DNA of 64,000 bases, from assembly GCF_035984415.1 (NCBI RefSeq), contig NZ_CP130721.1:434001-498000 (forward strand). The letters are read 5' to 3'. Source of the stretch: Streptomyces sp. NBC_01296. GTDB taxonomy: Bacteria; Actinomycetota; Actinomycetes; Streptomycetales; Streptomycetaceae. The notes beneath the pieces are model-generated. The model was given only the letters and a program-made list of their open reading frames with translations. It made no database searches and was not told the DNA's origin. Position numbers and translations under genes: made by a program. This document shows, one piece after another, positions 42,599 to 51,677 of the stretch. How positions within the stretch are numbered: the stretch's first letter is position 1; each line of letters starts with the position of its first letter.

Positions 42599-43636
42599 TC
42601 ACCCAGACCCTGTATCCGGTGGCGCGCTCGGACCAGCACTGAACAGCGGCACCTCCTCCACGGTCACGTCCAGGCGCAGCCGTTTGAAGCGGACCGGGTG
42701 CCGGAAGACGCCGCCTCGGTCGATGGCGGTGTCGGCGCTGATCTCCGCGACCAGCTCGGGGCGTACGAGGGTCACGTCCAGGATGTCCCGGCTGCCCCAT
42801 GCCGATGCGAAGTGCCAGCCCTCCCAGGGATGTCCGGCATCGGCTGCGCTCACGTTGCCGCCGACCAGGCGCGCCAGCTCGGCACGTAGTGGGGCCGTGC
42901 GGCCGATCGAGCGGAGGTCGCCGTGGGCGTCGCGGCGGCCCAGGAGGAGGAGCTGGGGTCGGATCATGGTGCCGGTGATCGCGCCGATGATCGCCTCCGT
43001 CGTGTTCCGACGACGCAGTTTGTACCAGCCTCTGTGTCCTGGCCGGTAGGGCTGGTTCATGGCCTTGACCACGATGCCTTCGACGCCGGAGATCTCAGTC
43101 CAGGACTCTAGCCACTGCTGTGCCTTGATCAGGTCCGTTGTCATCGGGCACAGGGTCCAGGGGGATGCGAGCCGGTGGTCGGTGAATAGGGCTTCCAGTC
43201 GGAGGCGGCGTTGGCGGTAGGGGTAGTTGATCAGTTCGCTTCCGTCCTGTTGCAGGATGTCGAAGGCGATGAAGAAGGCGGGCAGTGACGTGGCGAGAAC
43301 GCGCGTGCTGCGGCGGCCGCGGGCGGCGGTGCGGCGCTGCAGTCCCTCGAAGGACAGCTGGCCTGCCTTGGTGTCCCAGACGACGAGCTCGCCGTCCAGG
43401 ACGAGGCCGTCGGGCAGCTTGTCCGCCGCGGTGACGAGGTCGGGGAAGCAGTCTTGGATCAGCGATCCGCGCCGGGTCTGCAGCAGAAGGGCGCCGTCCG
43501 GCCCGGTGGGGGTGAACAGCAGGGTCCGGTAGCCGTCGAATTTCTGCTCGAACGCCAGCTCGCCCAGCACACCGGGTCCCGGCACCGACTCCACGGCCTG
43601 CGCCAGCATCGGCTCCACCGGTGGTCGCAACGTCAC
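42599..43636 (-). CDS. ATP-dependent DNA ligase (LigD ligase-domain type)
   Basis: 345 residues. Motif I FEQKFDGYR supplies the adenylated Lys (residue 32); LDGELVVWD is motif III-like; FIAFDILQQDG, VEGIVVKAM (motif IV, about 186-194) and GWYKLRRR (motif V, about 203-210) follow, with an OB-fold C-terminus. This matches the ligase domain of NHEJ LigD found as a separate enzyme in Streptomyces. It lies 22 bases after the 3' end of a ku gene that is now split by a transposon, so ku and ligase originally formed an NHEJ operon. The ligase may lack a nearby promoter after the insertion, although the transposon could supply one. Confidence 0.92.
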   Translation of the reverse strand: MTLRPPVEPMLAQAVESVPGPGVLGELAFEQKFDGYRTLLFTPTGPDGALLLQTRRGSLIQDCFPDLVTAADKLPDGLVLDGELVVWDTKAGQLSFEGLQRRTAARGRRSTRVLATSLPAFFIAFDILQQDGSELINYPYRQRRLRLEALFTDHRLASPWTLCPMTTDLIKAQQWLESWTEISGVEGIVVKAMNQPYRPGHRGWYKLRRRNTTEAIIGAITGTMIRPQLLLLGRRDAHGDLRSIGRTAPLRAELARLVGGNVSAADAGHPWEGWHFASAWGSRDILDVTLVRPELVAEISADTAIDRGGVFRHPVRFKRLRLDVTVEEVPLFSAGPSAPPDTGSG

Positions 43637-43658
43637 CCTGGTCGCCTGTCTCTCGCAT

Positions 43659-44316
43659 CTACGTCCGGGACGAGGACAGCGCCTTCATGAGGTCGTCGCG
43701 GCTCATGTGCGAGCGGCCGGGGATGTCGGCAGCGGCTGCCTTCTTATAGAGGTCGGCCTTCGACAGGCCGCTGAGGTCTTCCTTCGGCGCGGAGCGGATC
43801 CGCTTCTTCGCCCCGGGCTTCTTCTCGGCGGCCTTGCCGGAGGCGGTGGCCTTGCCGCCGGTGGCTTTGGGGCTGCCGGCCCGCTCGACGCTGGCGCGCA
43901 GTGCCTCCATGAGGTCGACCACGCCGGTCGGCTGCGCCGCCGGCTCAGCCTTCTCCACCCTCTCGCCGGACCGCTTGGCCTCGATCATGGCGGCGACCTT
44001 CTCCTGGAAGGTGTCGTGGAACTGTTCTGGGTCCCACTTCATGGTCAGGGCGTCGATGAGCTGCTCAGCCATCTGCAGCTCCTTGCCGGAGGCCTTCGCC
44101 CTGCCGGGAAGGCTGTCGATCTCCTTCTCCGGGTCCCTGATCTCATCCGCCCAGTGCAGGGTGTGGAGAGTCAGGAGGCCGTTCTCGGCCTTGAGGGCGA
44201 CCAGGTATTCGTGCTGGCGCATGACGAACGTCGCGATACCGGCTTTGCCGGCCTTCGCGAGCGCCTGTTCCAGGAGGCTGTAGACCTTGCCGTACTCGGC
44301 GCCCCGCGGTCCCAGG
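43659..44316 (-). pseudogene. ku: 3' part of a second ku, cut by the Tn554-like element
   Basis: From the hexamer at 44316 on the minus strand the frame reads LGPRGAEYGKVYSLLEQALA, ATFVMRQHEYLVALKAENGL, LHWADEIRD and VDLMEALRASVERA, then a SAP-like tail (LSGLSKADLYKKAAAADIPG, SRDDLMKALSS). This is the C-terminal two thirds of a Ku protein. The sequence immediately before it, YFLG, lies at the other end of the transposon (51237). An ATG at 44597 within the transposon could start an artificial N-terminus, but the Ku core would be incomplete. Confidence 0.88.
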
Positions 44317-44714
44317 TTTTCCGACCGGTCGCGTCTCGACGGGGGCTGTGACCTGGGGTTGAACCTAGCGAACATGTCCAGGATGTGCGGCTCGCGAGCC
44401 TGGCGATCACTCGATCGTGTGGGGCGATGAACCTTCGAGGGCGAGTCGCTCCGTCGCCGCCGTCGGCAGCGGCTGGTGTTCTGCCCGTCGGACAGCTGAC
44501 TGCGGTGAGCTGCACATGCGGAGTCCCCGGATGTCGGTGCTGAACGCGAAGCCCGTCCGGTGTGGTCGTACACCTGTGACTCGTCGACTCCTTCCACTCC
44601 TAGCGCTCAACTGGCCATAAAGCGTTCTCCACCGTCCACCACTGTCGAAGACCTCCTGCACCATCCGGGTGGTCGATGACTCGGACGGCCTCGAACCGGC
44701 AGCAGCTGGGAAGC
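44317..44714. other. left end of the Tn554-like element, no gene
   Basis: About 400 bases between the terminal repeat and the flavoprotein gene. It should contain that gene's promoter. The minus-strand frame continuing from ku through this region is read-through only. Confidence 0.5.
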
Positions 44715-46505
44715 ATGAAGCGTGACGAAGTGGCATCAATTCTAGCAACCACATGCTCGGTGGACCCGTCTAAGGAAGTTGCTATCGTGTTGAATGGGAA
44801 GCCAGTCGTAATCCTAATCCACCCCCGACCGGTGCGACGCAGAGAAATTGTCGCGGACCTGGAGAGATGGACTTCCGGCAGCCTGCATTTCGTCGACGCG
44901 GGCACGGCAAAGGAAGCCGAAGATGCCGTTAAAGAGCTGATGAGCGAAAGTGACCTGGGCGCAAACCCAGACGGCTGGCTGATGGCGGTGATCACTGCGC
45001 CTGCAATTGGCGATTTCGATGGCCTAGCAACCCTGCAAACCGTCACCAGGAATTACACGCGACCCTTCAAGGTGCTTCTCGTTGAAGATCCCGGAACGCC
45101 AATTCCCGATGGGTTCAGGCGACTCATCTTGGACACGGCGACACTTGACCGGCAGTTCCAGGAAATGTTTGACTCGTGGAGCCCTGCGGACCCATGGGTG
45201 CAGGTCAAAGGTGGAAAGGAAACGCAGACTGGGCGGCAGATCCAAGACATTCTCTACTGCAGCGGCAGTAGATACACGTGGCAGCGCCCGAGCGACCCAA
45301 ATATTACCGTAAAGATCGGAGACGAACTCCTTCCAGCCAATCCTTCGCCGCGCGAGATTTACGCAAAAATTTCAGACTTTCCCGTATCCGACAGAAAGCC
45401 TGAGGATCACGCATACGATCTGGTAGTTGTGGGGGCCGGGCCGGCGGGGTTGGCTGCAGCGCTGAGCGCCGGGCTTCTCGGTTTGCAGACGCTGGTTATC
45501 GAGGCATTTGTACTGGGCGGGACTGCCGCAACATCCATCAATCAAATTGAGAACTATCTAGGATTTCCTGACGGGTTTAGCGGGAATAAGCTAGCCAGGC
45601 TAACCCTGGATCAGATGAAGAATCAAAAGATTACCGGGGTTGATTGGTGGCCACTCCTGACAGCCCATTCGCTTGCCGCAGACGGTGACCGCTATCGCAT
45701 CGTTTTCGATCCTAATTCAGGGAAATCCGTTTCGGCAGGAATCGTAATTTTGGCTTGCGGCCAAAGGCCCAGAAGCCTCCAAGTCGATGGTGAAATCGGG
45801 AAACGCTTCGAAGCGGAGAGCGTATATCACATCGCCTTGCGCTGCCACAAGGATAGCGAGCGACACAAGGACGTCGTGATCGTGGGAGGAGGGGACTCAG
45901 GAGGGCAAGCCGCTCTGATGTTCTCGGAGGTCGCGAGAAGTGTCACTCTTGTTTCTCGTGACCCGCTGTCCAAGTACATGCATAGGCGACTACGTACAAA
46001 GGTTAAGGCTGCCGAGAGGGCGAAACATCTTCGACTCCGGGAAAACTGCGAGGTGCTTCGTTTCCTCCGCGACGCCGACGGTAAACTTGCCAGGGTCTCC
46101 ATTCGAAATGTCGGAGACCCCGACAATACAGAAGAACTCGACGCATCGTCAGCGTACGTACTAATTGGCGGCAAGCCGAACACTGAGTGGCTACACACGA
46201 GTGGCATCAGACTTGACCCGAAGAAACAGCGCGTCCTAACAGACGTACACCTTCCCGAAGAAGACAGAACACTATTTCATCAAAAGGTGAACCGTGAACT
46301 GGCGACTTTCGAAAGCAGCCTTCCCGGCGTATTCGCAGTAGGCGATGTTCGAGCAAAGTCCTTCCGACGCGTGGGGCAAGCAGCTGGACAAGGGGCGGCG
46401 GTCGTCGCATCACTTGAGGAATACTTGCGGGAAAGCGGCGACAGGATCCTTCGCGACCCCCAAAGTCCGGCATATCGGATCTTTGGCCCGGATGACGAGG
46501 GTTAA
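44715..46505 (+). CDS. thioredoxin-reductase-like flavoprotein with N-terminal domain (cargo)
   Basis: 596 residues from an ATG at 44715 (GGGA just upstream; ATG 44676 possible). Residues 1-170 look alpha/beta and receiver-like (VVILIHPRPVRRREIVADLE, PDGWLMAVITAPAIGDFDGL, FKVLLVEDPGTPIPDGF). From about 235 comes a TrxR-type core: FAD motif LVVVGAGPAGLAAALSAG, GGTAATSINQIENYLGFPDG, NAD(P) motif VVIVGGGDSGGQAALMFSE, and GVFAVGDVRAKSFRRVGQAA. The redox CxxC is absent, as in ferredoxin/flavodoxin-NADP reductase-like or diverged members. It recalls fused response-regulator/thioredoxin-reductase proteins. GC is far lower than in the surroundings. Sole recognisable cargo of the transposon. Confidence 0.82.
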   Translation: MKRDEVASILATTCSVDPSKEVAIVLNGKPVVILIHPRPVRRREIVADLERWTSGSLHFVDAGTAKEAEDAVKELMSESDLGANPDGWLMAVITAPAIGDFDGLATLQTVTRNYTRPFKVLLVEDPGTPIPDGFRRLILDTATLDRQFQEMFDSWSPADPWVQVKGGKETQTGRQIQDILYCSGSRYTWQRPSDPNITVKIGDELLPANPSPREIYAKISDFPVSDRKPEDHAYDLVVVGAGPAGLAAALSAGLLGLQTLVIEAFVLGGTAATSINQIENYLGFPDGFSGNKLARLTLDQMKNQKITGVDWWPLLTAHSLAADGDRYRIVFDPNSGKSVSAGIVILACGQRPRSLQVDGEIGKRFEAESVYHIALRCHKDSERHKDVVIVGGGDSGGQAALMFSEVARSVTLVSRDPLSKYMHRRLRTKVKAAERAKHLRLRENCEVLRFLRDADGKLARVSIRNVGDPDNTEELDASSAYVLIGGKPNTEWLHTSGIRLDPKKQRVLTDVHLPEEDRTLFHQKVNRELATFESSLPGVFAVGDVRAKSFRRVGQAAGQGAAVVASLEEYLRESGDRILRDPQSPAYRIFGPDDEG

Positions 46506-46732
46506 TGCTCCGTTCTAGGCGCTCTGCCTTGCCCGACCAGTCCCGCCATCGAGCCGACGAACGTCCCCGGCCATGACCGGCCGCTCGACGAGCCGGCCGA
46601 TAGTGATCGGCCGCGGTCAGCCCGGAAACACTCAATTGGCCAAGTCTTGCACTCACTGGCTTGCGCTCATCCGTCCACTTGACCGCTCACGCGCCAACTG
46701 GAGCGCTCAGTGGACCGCACCTGAGCTGGTTT

Positions 46733-47329
46733 TCAGGGCCGTTGGTGTTCGAGGATTTGGGCCTCGAGTTCGGCGATCCGTTTGTCGGCGAACCGGACGT
46801 TGTCGCGGGCTGCGGTCAGTTTGGCGATCAGCGACTTGTTCTCCGCGGCCAGTTCTCGAACCCGCCTCTTCAAGGTGCCATTGTCAGTAGTGATCCGGAC
46901 GATGTCTTCCTCGGTCCACTGCGTCTGCAGGTCCTTGATCTGGCCAAGGAGGTCGCCGATTTGTTCGCGCTGGGCGAGGATCTCGGCGTTTGCGGCCTTG
47001 AGGGCGTCCTCGGCGTTGAGCGCGCGCTCGCGCCAAGACGCCTCCATGGCGGCCTGCTCGTCCCTGCGGTCTTGGATACGGCGGCCGACGGCCCGGCTCA
47101 TCGCCTCGCTCACCAGCGTCTTGGCGTCAGCGTGTTCGTAGAGGAAGGTGCGGGAGACGTCCGCATGGCGGGCGACGGAGGCCATGGTGATCGGTGTTCT
47201 GGTCTTGGCCAGCCGTTGGAGGGTGTCCTTGATCCGCTGCAGGGCCGCGTCTGTCTTGCGCTGCCGGGCGGCGAGCGCTTCGGCGGTGCGGGCCGGCGGA
47301 ACCCTGGGGGCGCTCAGTCCTTCGGCCAC
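46733..47329 (-). CDS. tnpC: Tn554 TnpC-like protein (DUF6262 type)
   Basis: 198 residues from a GTG at 47329, overlapping the TnpB end by 16 bases. An HTH region (TPITMASVARHADVSRTFLY) is followed by a long coiled coil (LNAEDALKAANAEILAQREQ ... KRVRELAAENKSLIAKLTAA). This is the usual third gene of Tn554-type modules, a DNA-binding accessory that biases transposition frequency and orientation. Last gene of the recombination operon. Confidence 0.85.
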   Translation of the reverse strand: MAEGLSAPRVPPARTAEALAARQRKTDAALQRIKDTLQRLAKTRTPITMASVARHADVSRTFLYEHADAKTLVSEAMSRAVGRRIQDRRDEQAAMEASWRERALNAEDALKAANAEILAQREQIGDLLGQIKDLQTQWTEEDIVRITTDNGTLKRRVRELAAENKSLIAKLTAARDNVRFADKRIAELEAQILEHQRP

Positions 47330-49929
47330 GTGTCCTCCTGGTAGTCGTTGTCGTCGTGGGCGAGGGCCGCCAGGTCGGTGGCCCGGAAGGCTAGGGACCA
47401 CATGCGCTGGAAGTAGTCCTGCGGCCTGCGCAGGTCTATGGCCAGGGCTTCATCCAGCAGGCCAAGGCCGTACAGGGCCTTCTCCAGGCCCTCGATGGCG
47501 CGGGCGGTCGGCTCGAAGACCTGGTGGAGGTAGTCCGCAGTCGCGTCGTCCGGGGCGCGTTCGGCCAGCGACCGCCACTGCTCGGCCTTGCGCCGCCAGT
47601 AGAGGAGGTCGGCGCCGGACATGACGAACTTGTCGCAGGTGTGGCAGTCCAGGTTCCGGGGGCAGGCGTCGCCGCGGACCACCGGCTGAAAGGTGCAGAC
47701 CCCGCCTTCGGCCGGGGTGCTGCGGCGGGAGAGGTCCAGGGCCATCGCCCGGGCCTCTTTCTGGGACAGGCCCTGGTCGGGTGAGACCAGCAGCGTTCCG
47801 GGGACGACGGAGCCCGGGCCGCTGACCCAGACTCGCTGCAGGACGTCGTCGATCTCCGAGGAGGCGACTTTGGCGTAGTGCTCGGTCATCTGCTGGGAGA
47901 GATGGCCCAGGTACTTCTTGATGTGGTGCAGGCCGGCGCCGTGCTTGAGCAGGTTGGTGGCCAGTGTGTGCCGGGCCTGGTGGGGAACCCATGCCCCGAT
48001 GTCGAGGTCTTCCAGCCAGCCGCTGAAGCCGGAGTGGAAGAAGGTGTAGGAGATCGACACTGTGCCCTTGGGGTTGCGTGACCGAGAGGGGAACAGGGCC
48101 AGCTTGGCCCGCTCGTCCGCGGTGGGGATCCGGCCGTGGCGGTCCTCAAATCGCTCCAGGGTGATCTGCTGGCGGCGCTGAAGTCGCATGTAGAGCGGCT
48201 CGGGGATACGGATGGCCTCGTCAAGGTTGCCGACCTTGGTTTGGTCGTGCCAGAGGAAGGGGACACCGCGGTGAACGGTCAGGCACTCCAGACGCAGCCG
48301 GAGCACCTCGGTGCAGCGGCGGCCGGTGAATACCAGACCTTCCCAGGCGTCCCGCAGCCCGTGGTTGTTGGGGTCGTAGCGTTCGGCCAGCACCTGCAGG
48401 TTGGCTGGGTCGGCCAGTGCGTGGGCGACGGGGTCCGGGAAGGGGTGCCGGGCCCGTTGCGGCTTCCGGCCGCTGGTCGGCATGACGACGATGAACTTCC
48501 GCGACAGACCGATCTCCTCCGCGCGTCCGCCGTCCAAGGCGTAACGCAAAATCGCCCGGCCGTGGTTGAAGACGAAACGGCGGCTGTGTTCAGTGGCCGT
48601 GCTCGGCTTCCCGGTGTGTCTGCGGATGCCCAACATGGGCAAGCCCTCACGGGCCCGCTTGAGGTGGTCGGCAACGAACCTACGCATGTGGTCCTCATTC
48701 AGCACCCGCGGGTCGTGGCCGCCCTCGGACGCGGCGACTTCCAAGAACGCGCTCAGCTCGGTGCAGGCCCGCCGGTCATTGTCGAGGGAACAGGGGCTGC
48801 GGGGGATTCGCGGGGACCGCAGCCGGTCGGCGAGGTAGTCCCAGAGCAGGTCCCGTAGCCACCGCTGGGAGACGCCAGTGAGGTCCCAATTGCTATGGCG
48901 CTGCGGGAAGCGGACCCCGAAGTGCTCGGTCTCGATGTAGCCGGCCTGCTTGGTCTCCTCCGGAGTGAAGTAGACGATCCGCAGCTCGATCAGGGCCTCG
49001 CCCAAGATCATGCGTTTGCTGGCGTCCATCTGGCGACGCTCCTCGGCCAGCTCGGTGAGCGAAGCGACGCCGCTGTCGCGGACCAGGTTGATGGTCTGCT
49101 GGACCCAGCAGGTTGGCCAGTAGGAGTGAGCGGCGCGCTGGGTGTGGGCGAACAGCACCCACCGGAACTCGGCCCGCACCAGCGCGGGCAGCCCCCGCAG
49201 GTTGATCGTCCCGGCCCGCGAGACCGGGGGCGTGATCTGGCACCAGTGGCGGAAAGCCGCCTCGTCCGCGTAGAAGATCGGCACAGGCTTGCCCAGCACT
49301 TCGAAGCGGTGGAACCACCTCTGCGGACGCCGGGCCCCTCCCGGCCGACCCTCGGCCTCATAGCGTCCCTCGTGGACCCAGCACAACCCCATCGGGCTGT
49401 CGGACAGGGACTGGCAGGAGACCACCAGGCACTCGCCGTAGCCGGGGAACGATTCAGTCTGTGTAGCCATCCAGACCTCGAAGGCCAGGTCGGGGATGCG
49501 CGAGGCCTTCTTCCAGCGGCCGTGGTGAGTCAAACACAACCGGAGCCCGTGATGCCGGGCCGGGCGTTCAGGGCAGATCCGACACAGCGGCGGATCGGCC
49601 ATCCGGGCATAGGACGACTTCGCAGGTTTGGCGTCGCGCAAGAACTCTCGCCGCGTCAACTGCGGGTTCGCCTGACGGCCAGCCAGCCACTTCATTCGAT
49701 GCGGGTTGCACAGGTCGTGGGCGTTGGTGCGCGACTGGTGGCAGTCCTCGACCCGGCAGCTCCAGCCGAAGACCGGGTGGTCGGCGGGAAAGCGCATCAG
49801 ATCCTCGCGGAACAGCGGCTCGACGTGCGGGCCCTGGAGCAGCGCGGTCAGCACCTCCAGGCGGTCCCGGGTCTCCCGCCGTCGGGTCGGGTCGGCGAGC
49901 ACACGCAGCGGCAGAAGAGTCTCACTCAC
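47314..49929 (-). CDS. tnpB: TnpB-like tyrosine recombinase with zinc-finger-like N-terminus
   Basis: 871 residues. The catalytic domain shows Arg in VFTGRRCTEVLRL, HxxR in VPHQARHTLATNLLKHG, LGHLSQQMTEHYAKV with the nucleophile Tyr. Three Cys/His clusters lie in the first 200 residues (CRVEDC...CNPH; CRICP...CLTHH; CLVVSC...CWVH), and another after the catalytic domain (GDACPRNLDCHTCDKFV), all likely to bind zinc. This fits the large TnpB of Tn554-family elements, which works together with TnpA. Start overlaps the TnpA stop by 4 bases. Confidence 0.92.
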   Translation of the reverse strand: MSETLLPLRVLADPTRRRETRDRLEVLTALLQGPHVEPLFREDLMRFPADHPVFGWSCRVEDCHQSRTNAHDLCNPHRMKWLAGRQANPQLTRREFLRDAKPAKSSYARMADPPLCRICPERPARHHGLRLCLTHHGRWKKASRIPDLAFEVWMATQTESFPGYGECLVVSCQSLSDSPMGLCWVHEGRYEAEGRPGGARRPQRWFHRFEVLGKPVPIFYADEAAFRHWCQITPPVSRAGTINLRGLPALVRAEFRWVLFAHTQRAAHSYWPTCWVQQTINLVRDSGVASLTELAEERRQMDASKRMILGEALIELRIVYFTPEETKQAGYIETEHFGVRFPQRHSNWDLTGVSQRWLRDLLWDYLADRLRSPRIPRSPCSLDNDRRACTELSAFLEVAASEGGHDPRVLNEDHMRRFVADHLKRAREGLPMLGIRRHTGKPSTATEHSRRFVFNHGRAILRYALDGGRAEEIGLSRKFIVVMPTSGRKPQRARHPFPDPVAHALADPANLQVLAERYDPNNHGLRDAWEGLVFTGRRCTEVLRLRLECLTVHRGVPFLWHDQTKVGNLDEAIRIPEPLYMRLQRRQQITLERFEDRHGRIPTADERAKLALFPSRSRNPKGTVSISYTFFHSGFSGWLEDLDIGAWVPHQARHTLATNLLKHGAGLHHIKKYLGHLSQQMTEHYAKVASSEIDDVLQRVWVSGPGSVVPGTLLVSPDQGLSQKEARAMALDLSRRSTPAEGGVCTFQPVVRGDACPRNLDCHTCDKFVMSGADLLYWRRKAEQWRSLAERAPDDATADYLHQVFEPTARAIEGLEKALYGLGLLDEALAIDLRRPQDYFQRMWSLAFRATDLAALAHDDNDYQEDTWPKD

Positions 49930-51104
49930 CGCATCTCACCCCACGTCGTCAGCAGGGCGGCGTTGAAGACCTCGTCGTTGACGTCGACATGGGCGTAGAT
50001 CTCGTCGACCACCGCGGTCGAGGCCCAGCCGCCGGCGTCCCGGACGATGACGAGGTTGCCCTGGGCGGCCTCAAGAACCGTGGTCGCCCAGGTGTGCCGG
50101 AACATGTGCGGGCGGATCAGGCCGAGCCCGGCCCGGAACCCTGCCCGCTTGAGCATCCTGCGAGCTCCCTCAGGTGCCCAGGGCAGAGAGCGGTCCGGCC
50201 CGTGCTGCTGGACCAGCAGCATGCCGTGCCCGGCCGAGCGCGGATACTCGCTGGTCATGTAGTTGAAGTAGGTGTGGATCATCGCCGGGCTGACCCTCTT
50301 GATCAACCCGCCACGGATCACCCCGTCGGTGAACTCCCACGGCCACTTGGTCTTCGCCCGGGCATCGTTAACCAAGCCGTCGCGGTGGCAGACATGCGCG
50401 TGAGGCCCGCGGCATTCGCTGCAGGCGGCGTCCTCTCGAAGATGCAGGTCACATAGGTGTAGGCCGCACATCTCGCCGATTCGGAAGCCGCCGTCGCTGA
50501 GCCACTCGACGATCAGCCGGTCCCGGGCGGAGTGCACTGTCTCCAGCAGCACTTCGCGGGCCCCGTCCGGCAGCATCTTCTTGTGCCGGCGACGCACCCC
50601 CTTCGGCGCCAGCGGGTTGGCGTCCATGCTCCGGATCAGGTGCCCCAGCAGGGCCCGGTCCCGGTCCCGCTGGGTCGGCAGACGCCTCAAGTTCAAGGCC
50701 TCGGCCAGCGAGGTGTTGATGCCCAGCTCGGCCTGCTGCAGGTAGAAACCCTTCAGGCAGGAAGCGGCCCCTTTCAGCGCGTCGGCCTGGTAAGGCCTCT
50801 TGCCCACCCGCCACGGAGACCCGAACGGCATCGCGACCTTCGCCCCCACCGCCCCCATATACCGCTGCAGATCCCGGAAGCCCACCTCTTCCGGCGTCAG
50901 CCCCTCGTACTCCAGCCACCGAAGGTGATCCACAAGCAGGTACGCGTACGTGCGGTCGGAGCCCTTGCCGGCATACCGGGACAGGTACCGATCCGCCCCC
51001 TGATGTACACCACTCGCCGAGTCGAAGACGGTGTACGAGCGGCTACCGTCCCGATGCCGTACCTCCTGCACCCTGAGCTGACCCATGGACAGCCTGCGTG
51101 GCAC
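49926..51104 (-). CDS. tnpA: TnpA-like tyrosine recombinase
   Basis: 392 residues. The catalytic tetrad is visible: Arg in SDGGFRIGEMCGLHL, HMFRHTWATTVLEA (HxxR), and AGGWASTAVVDEIYAHV with the active Tyr. The N-terminal SAM-like DNA-binding domain includes LLVDHLRWLEYEGL. A Cys/His cluster (CSECRGPHAHVCH) is inserted before HxxR. First gene of the tnpABC operon, reading inward from the right end of the element; 114 bases separate its start from the terminal repeat. Confidence 0.93.
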   Translation of the reverse strand: MPRRLSMGQLRVQEVRHRDGSRSYTVFDSASGVHQGADRYLSRYAGKGSDRTYAYLLVDHLRWLEYEGLTPEEVGFRDLQRYMGAVGAKVAMPFGSPWRVGKRPYQADALKGAASCLKGFYLQQAELGINTSLAEALNLRRLPTQRDRDRALLGHLIRSMDANPLAPKGVRRRHKKMLPDGAREVLLETVHSARDRLIVEWLSDGGFRIGEMCGLHLCDLHLREDAACSECRGPHAHVCHRDGLVNDARAKTKWPWEFTDGVIRGGLIKRVSPAMIHTYFNYMTSEYPRSAGHGMLLVQQHGPDRSLPWAPEGARRMLKRAGFRAGLGLIRPHMFRHTWATTVLEAAQGNLVIVRDAGGWASTAVVDEIYAHVDVNDEVFNAALLTTWGEMR

Positions 51105-51230
51105 ATTGCCTCCATACCGACCTCACTGAACATGGCGAACACCACAACCACGGTCGGCAAACGAGGTCGGCATGTCCGAGGTCACTGCCACCCGCGAACA
51201 TCCCGAACAGCACCTCTCCGGGTCGGAAAA

Positions 51231-51379
51231 CCCAGGAAATACGTCTTGTCGAAGAAGACCGGGTCGATCGTGTCCAGGTCGACGAACCCGGCCACGTCGA
51301 TCGACCGGGACCGGCCGGGAGCGATCTCGTCGAGCTCCTTCGGCTCGACGACCACGTACTCGCCACCGGTGTCGAAGCG
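51231..51379 (-). pseudogene. ku: upstream fragment of the split ku
   Basis: Minus strand: GGEYVVVEPKELDEIAPGRS, then RSIDVAGFVDLDTIDPVFFD and KTYFLG, a strongly conserved Ku segment that continues in frame into the fragment at 44316. Upstream of about 51380 the translation (SAAADQRGEQR) is no longer Ku-like, so the N-terminal ~70 residues are also lost. This ku was therefore damaged twice. Confidence 0.85.
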
Positions 51380-51677
51380 CTGTTCGCCTCTTTGATCAGC
51401 GGCCGCGCTTCGTGGAGCCAAGGGAAGGGGACCCTCGGCGATGTCGTCGACGTGGGTCAGGTCGACGTTGCCTTGTTTGAGCCGGGTGATGCGGTTGGTG
51501 AGTTCGGAGGTTTCGCTGGGTGCGCCGAGGCCGGAGGTCCGCTGGGTCTGTTCAGGACCGGGGTCGATCCTCGTTGGATGCTGCATAAGGGTGATCGTGC
51601 CTCGCGGTTGCCAGATTGAGCGAGGGGGCGGGTATATCCAGAGACGTCCAACCAATCCCGCACCATGGAGCTGGCGG

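Larger units (their letters stand above)
44311..51236. mobile_element. Tn554-like transposon inserted in ku
   Basis: About 6.9 kb. The hexamer CCCAGG is present at both ends (44311-44316, 51231-51236), and the element tips TTTTCCGACCGG (44317-44328) and CCGGGTCGGAAAA (51218-51230) form a short inverted repeat. Removing 44317-51236 restores a continuous Ku reading frame (YFLG-PRGAEYGK). The right part encodes TnpA, TnpB and TnpC in overlapping order; the left part holds a flavoprotein gene in convergent orientation, in the place where Tn554 keeps its cargo. Confidence 0.88.

Noticed and set aside
48895..49998. 367-codon plus-strand frame opposite TnpB
   Set aside because: Antisense to zinc-finger and recombinase motifs; no features of its own.
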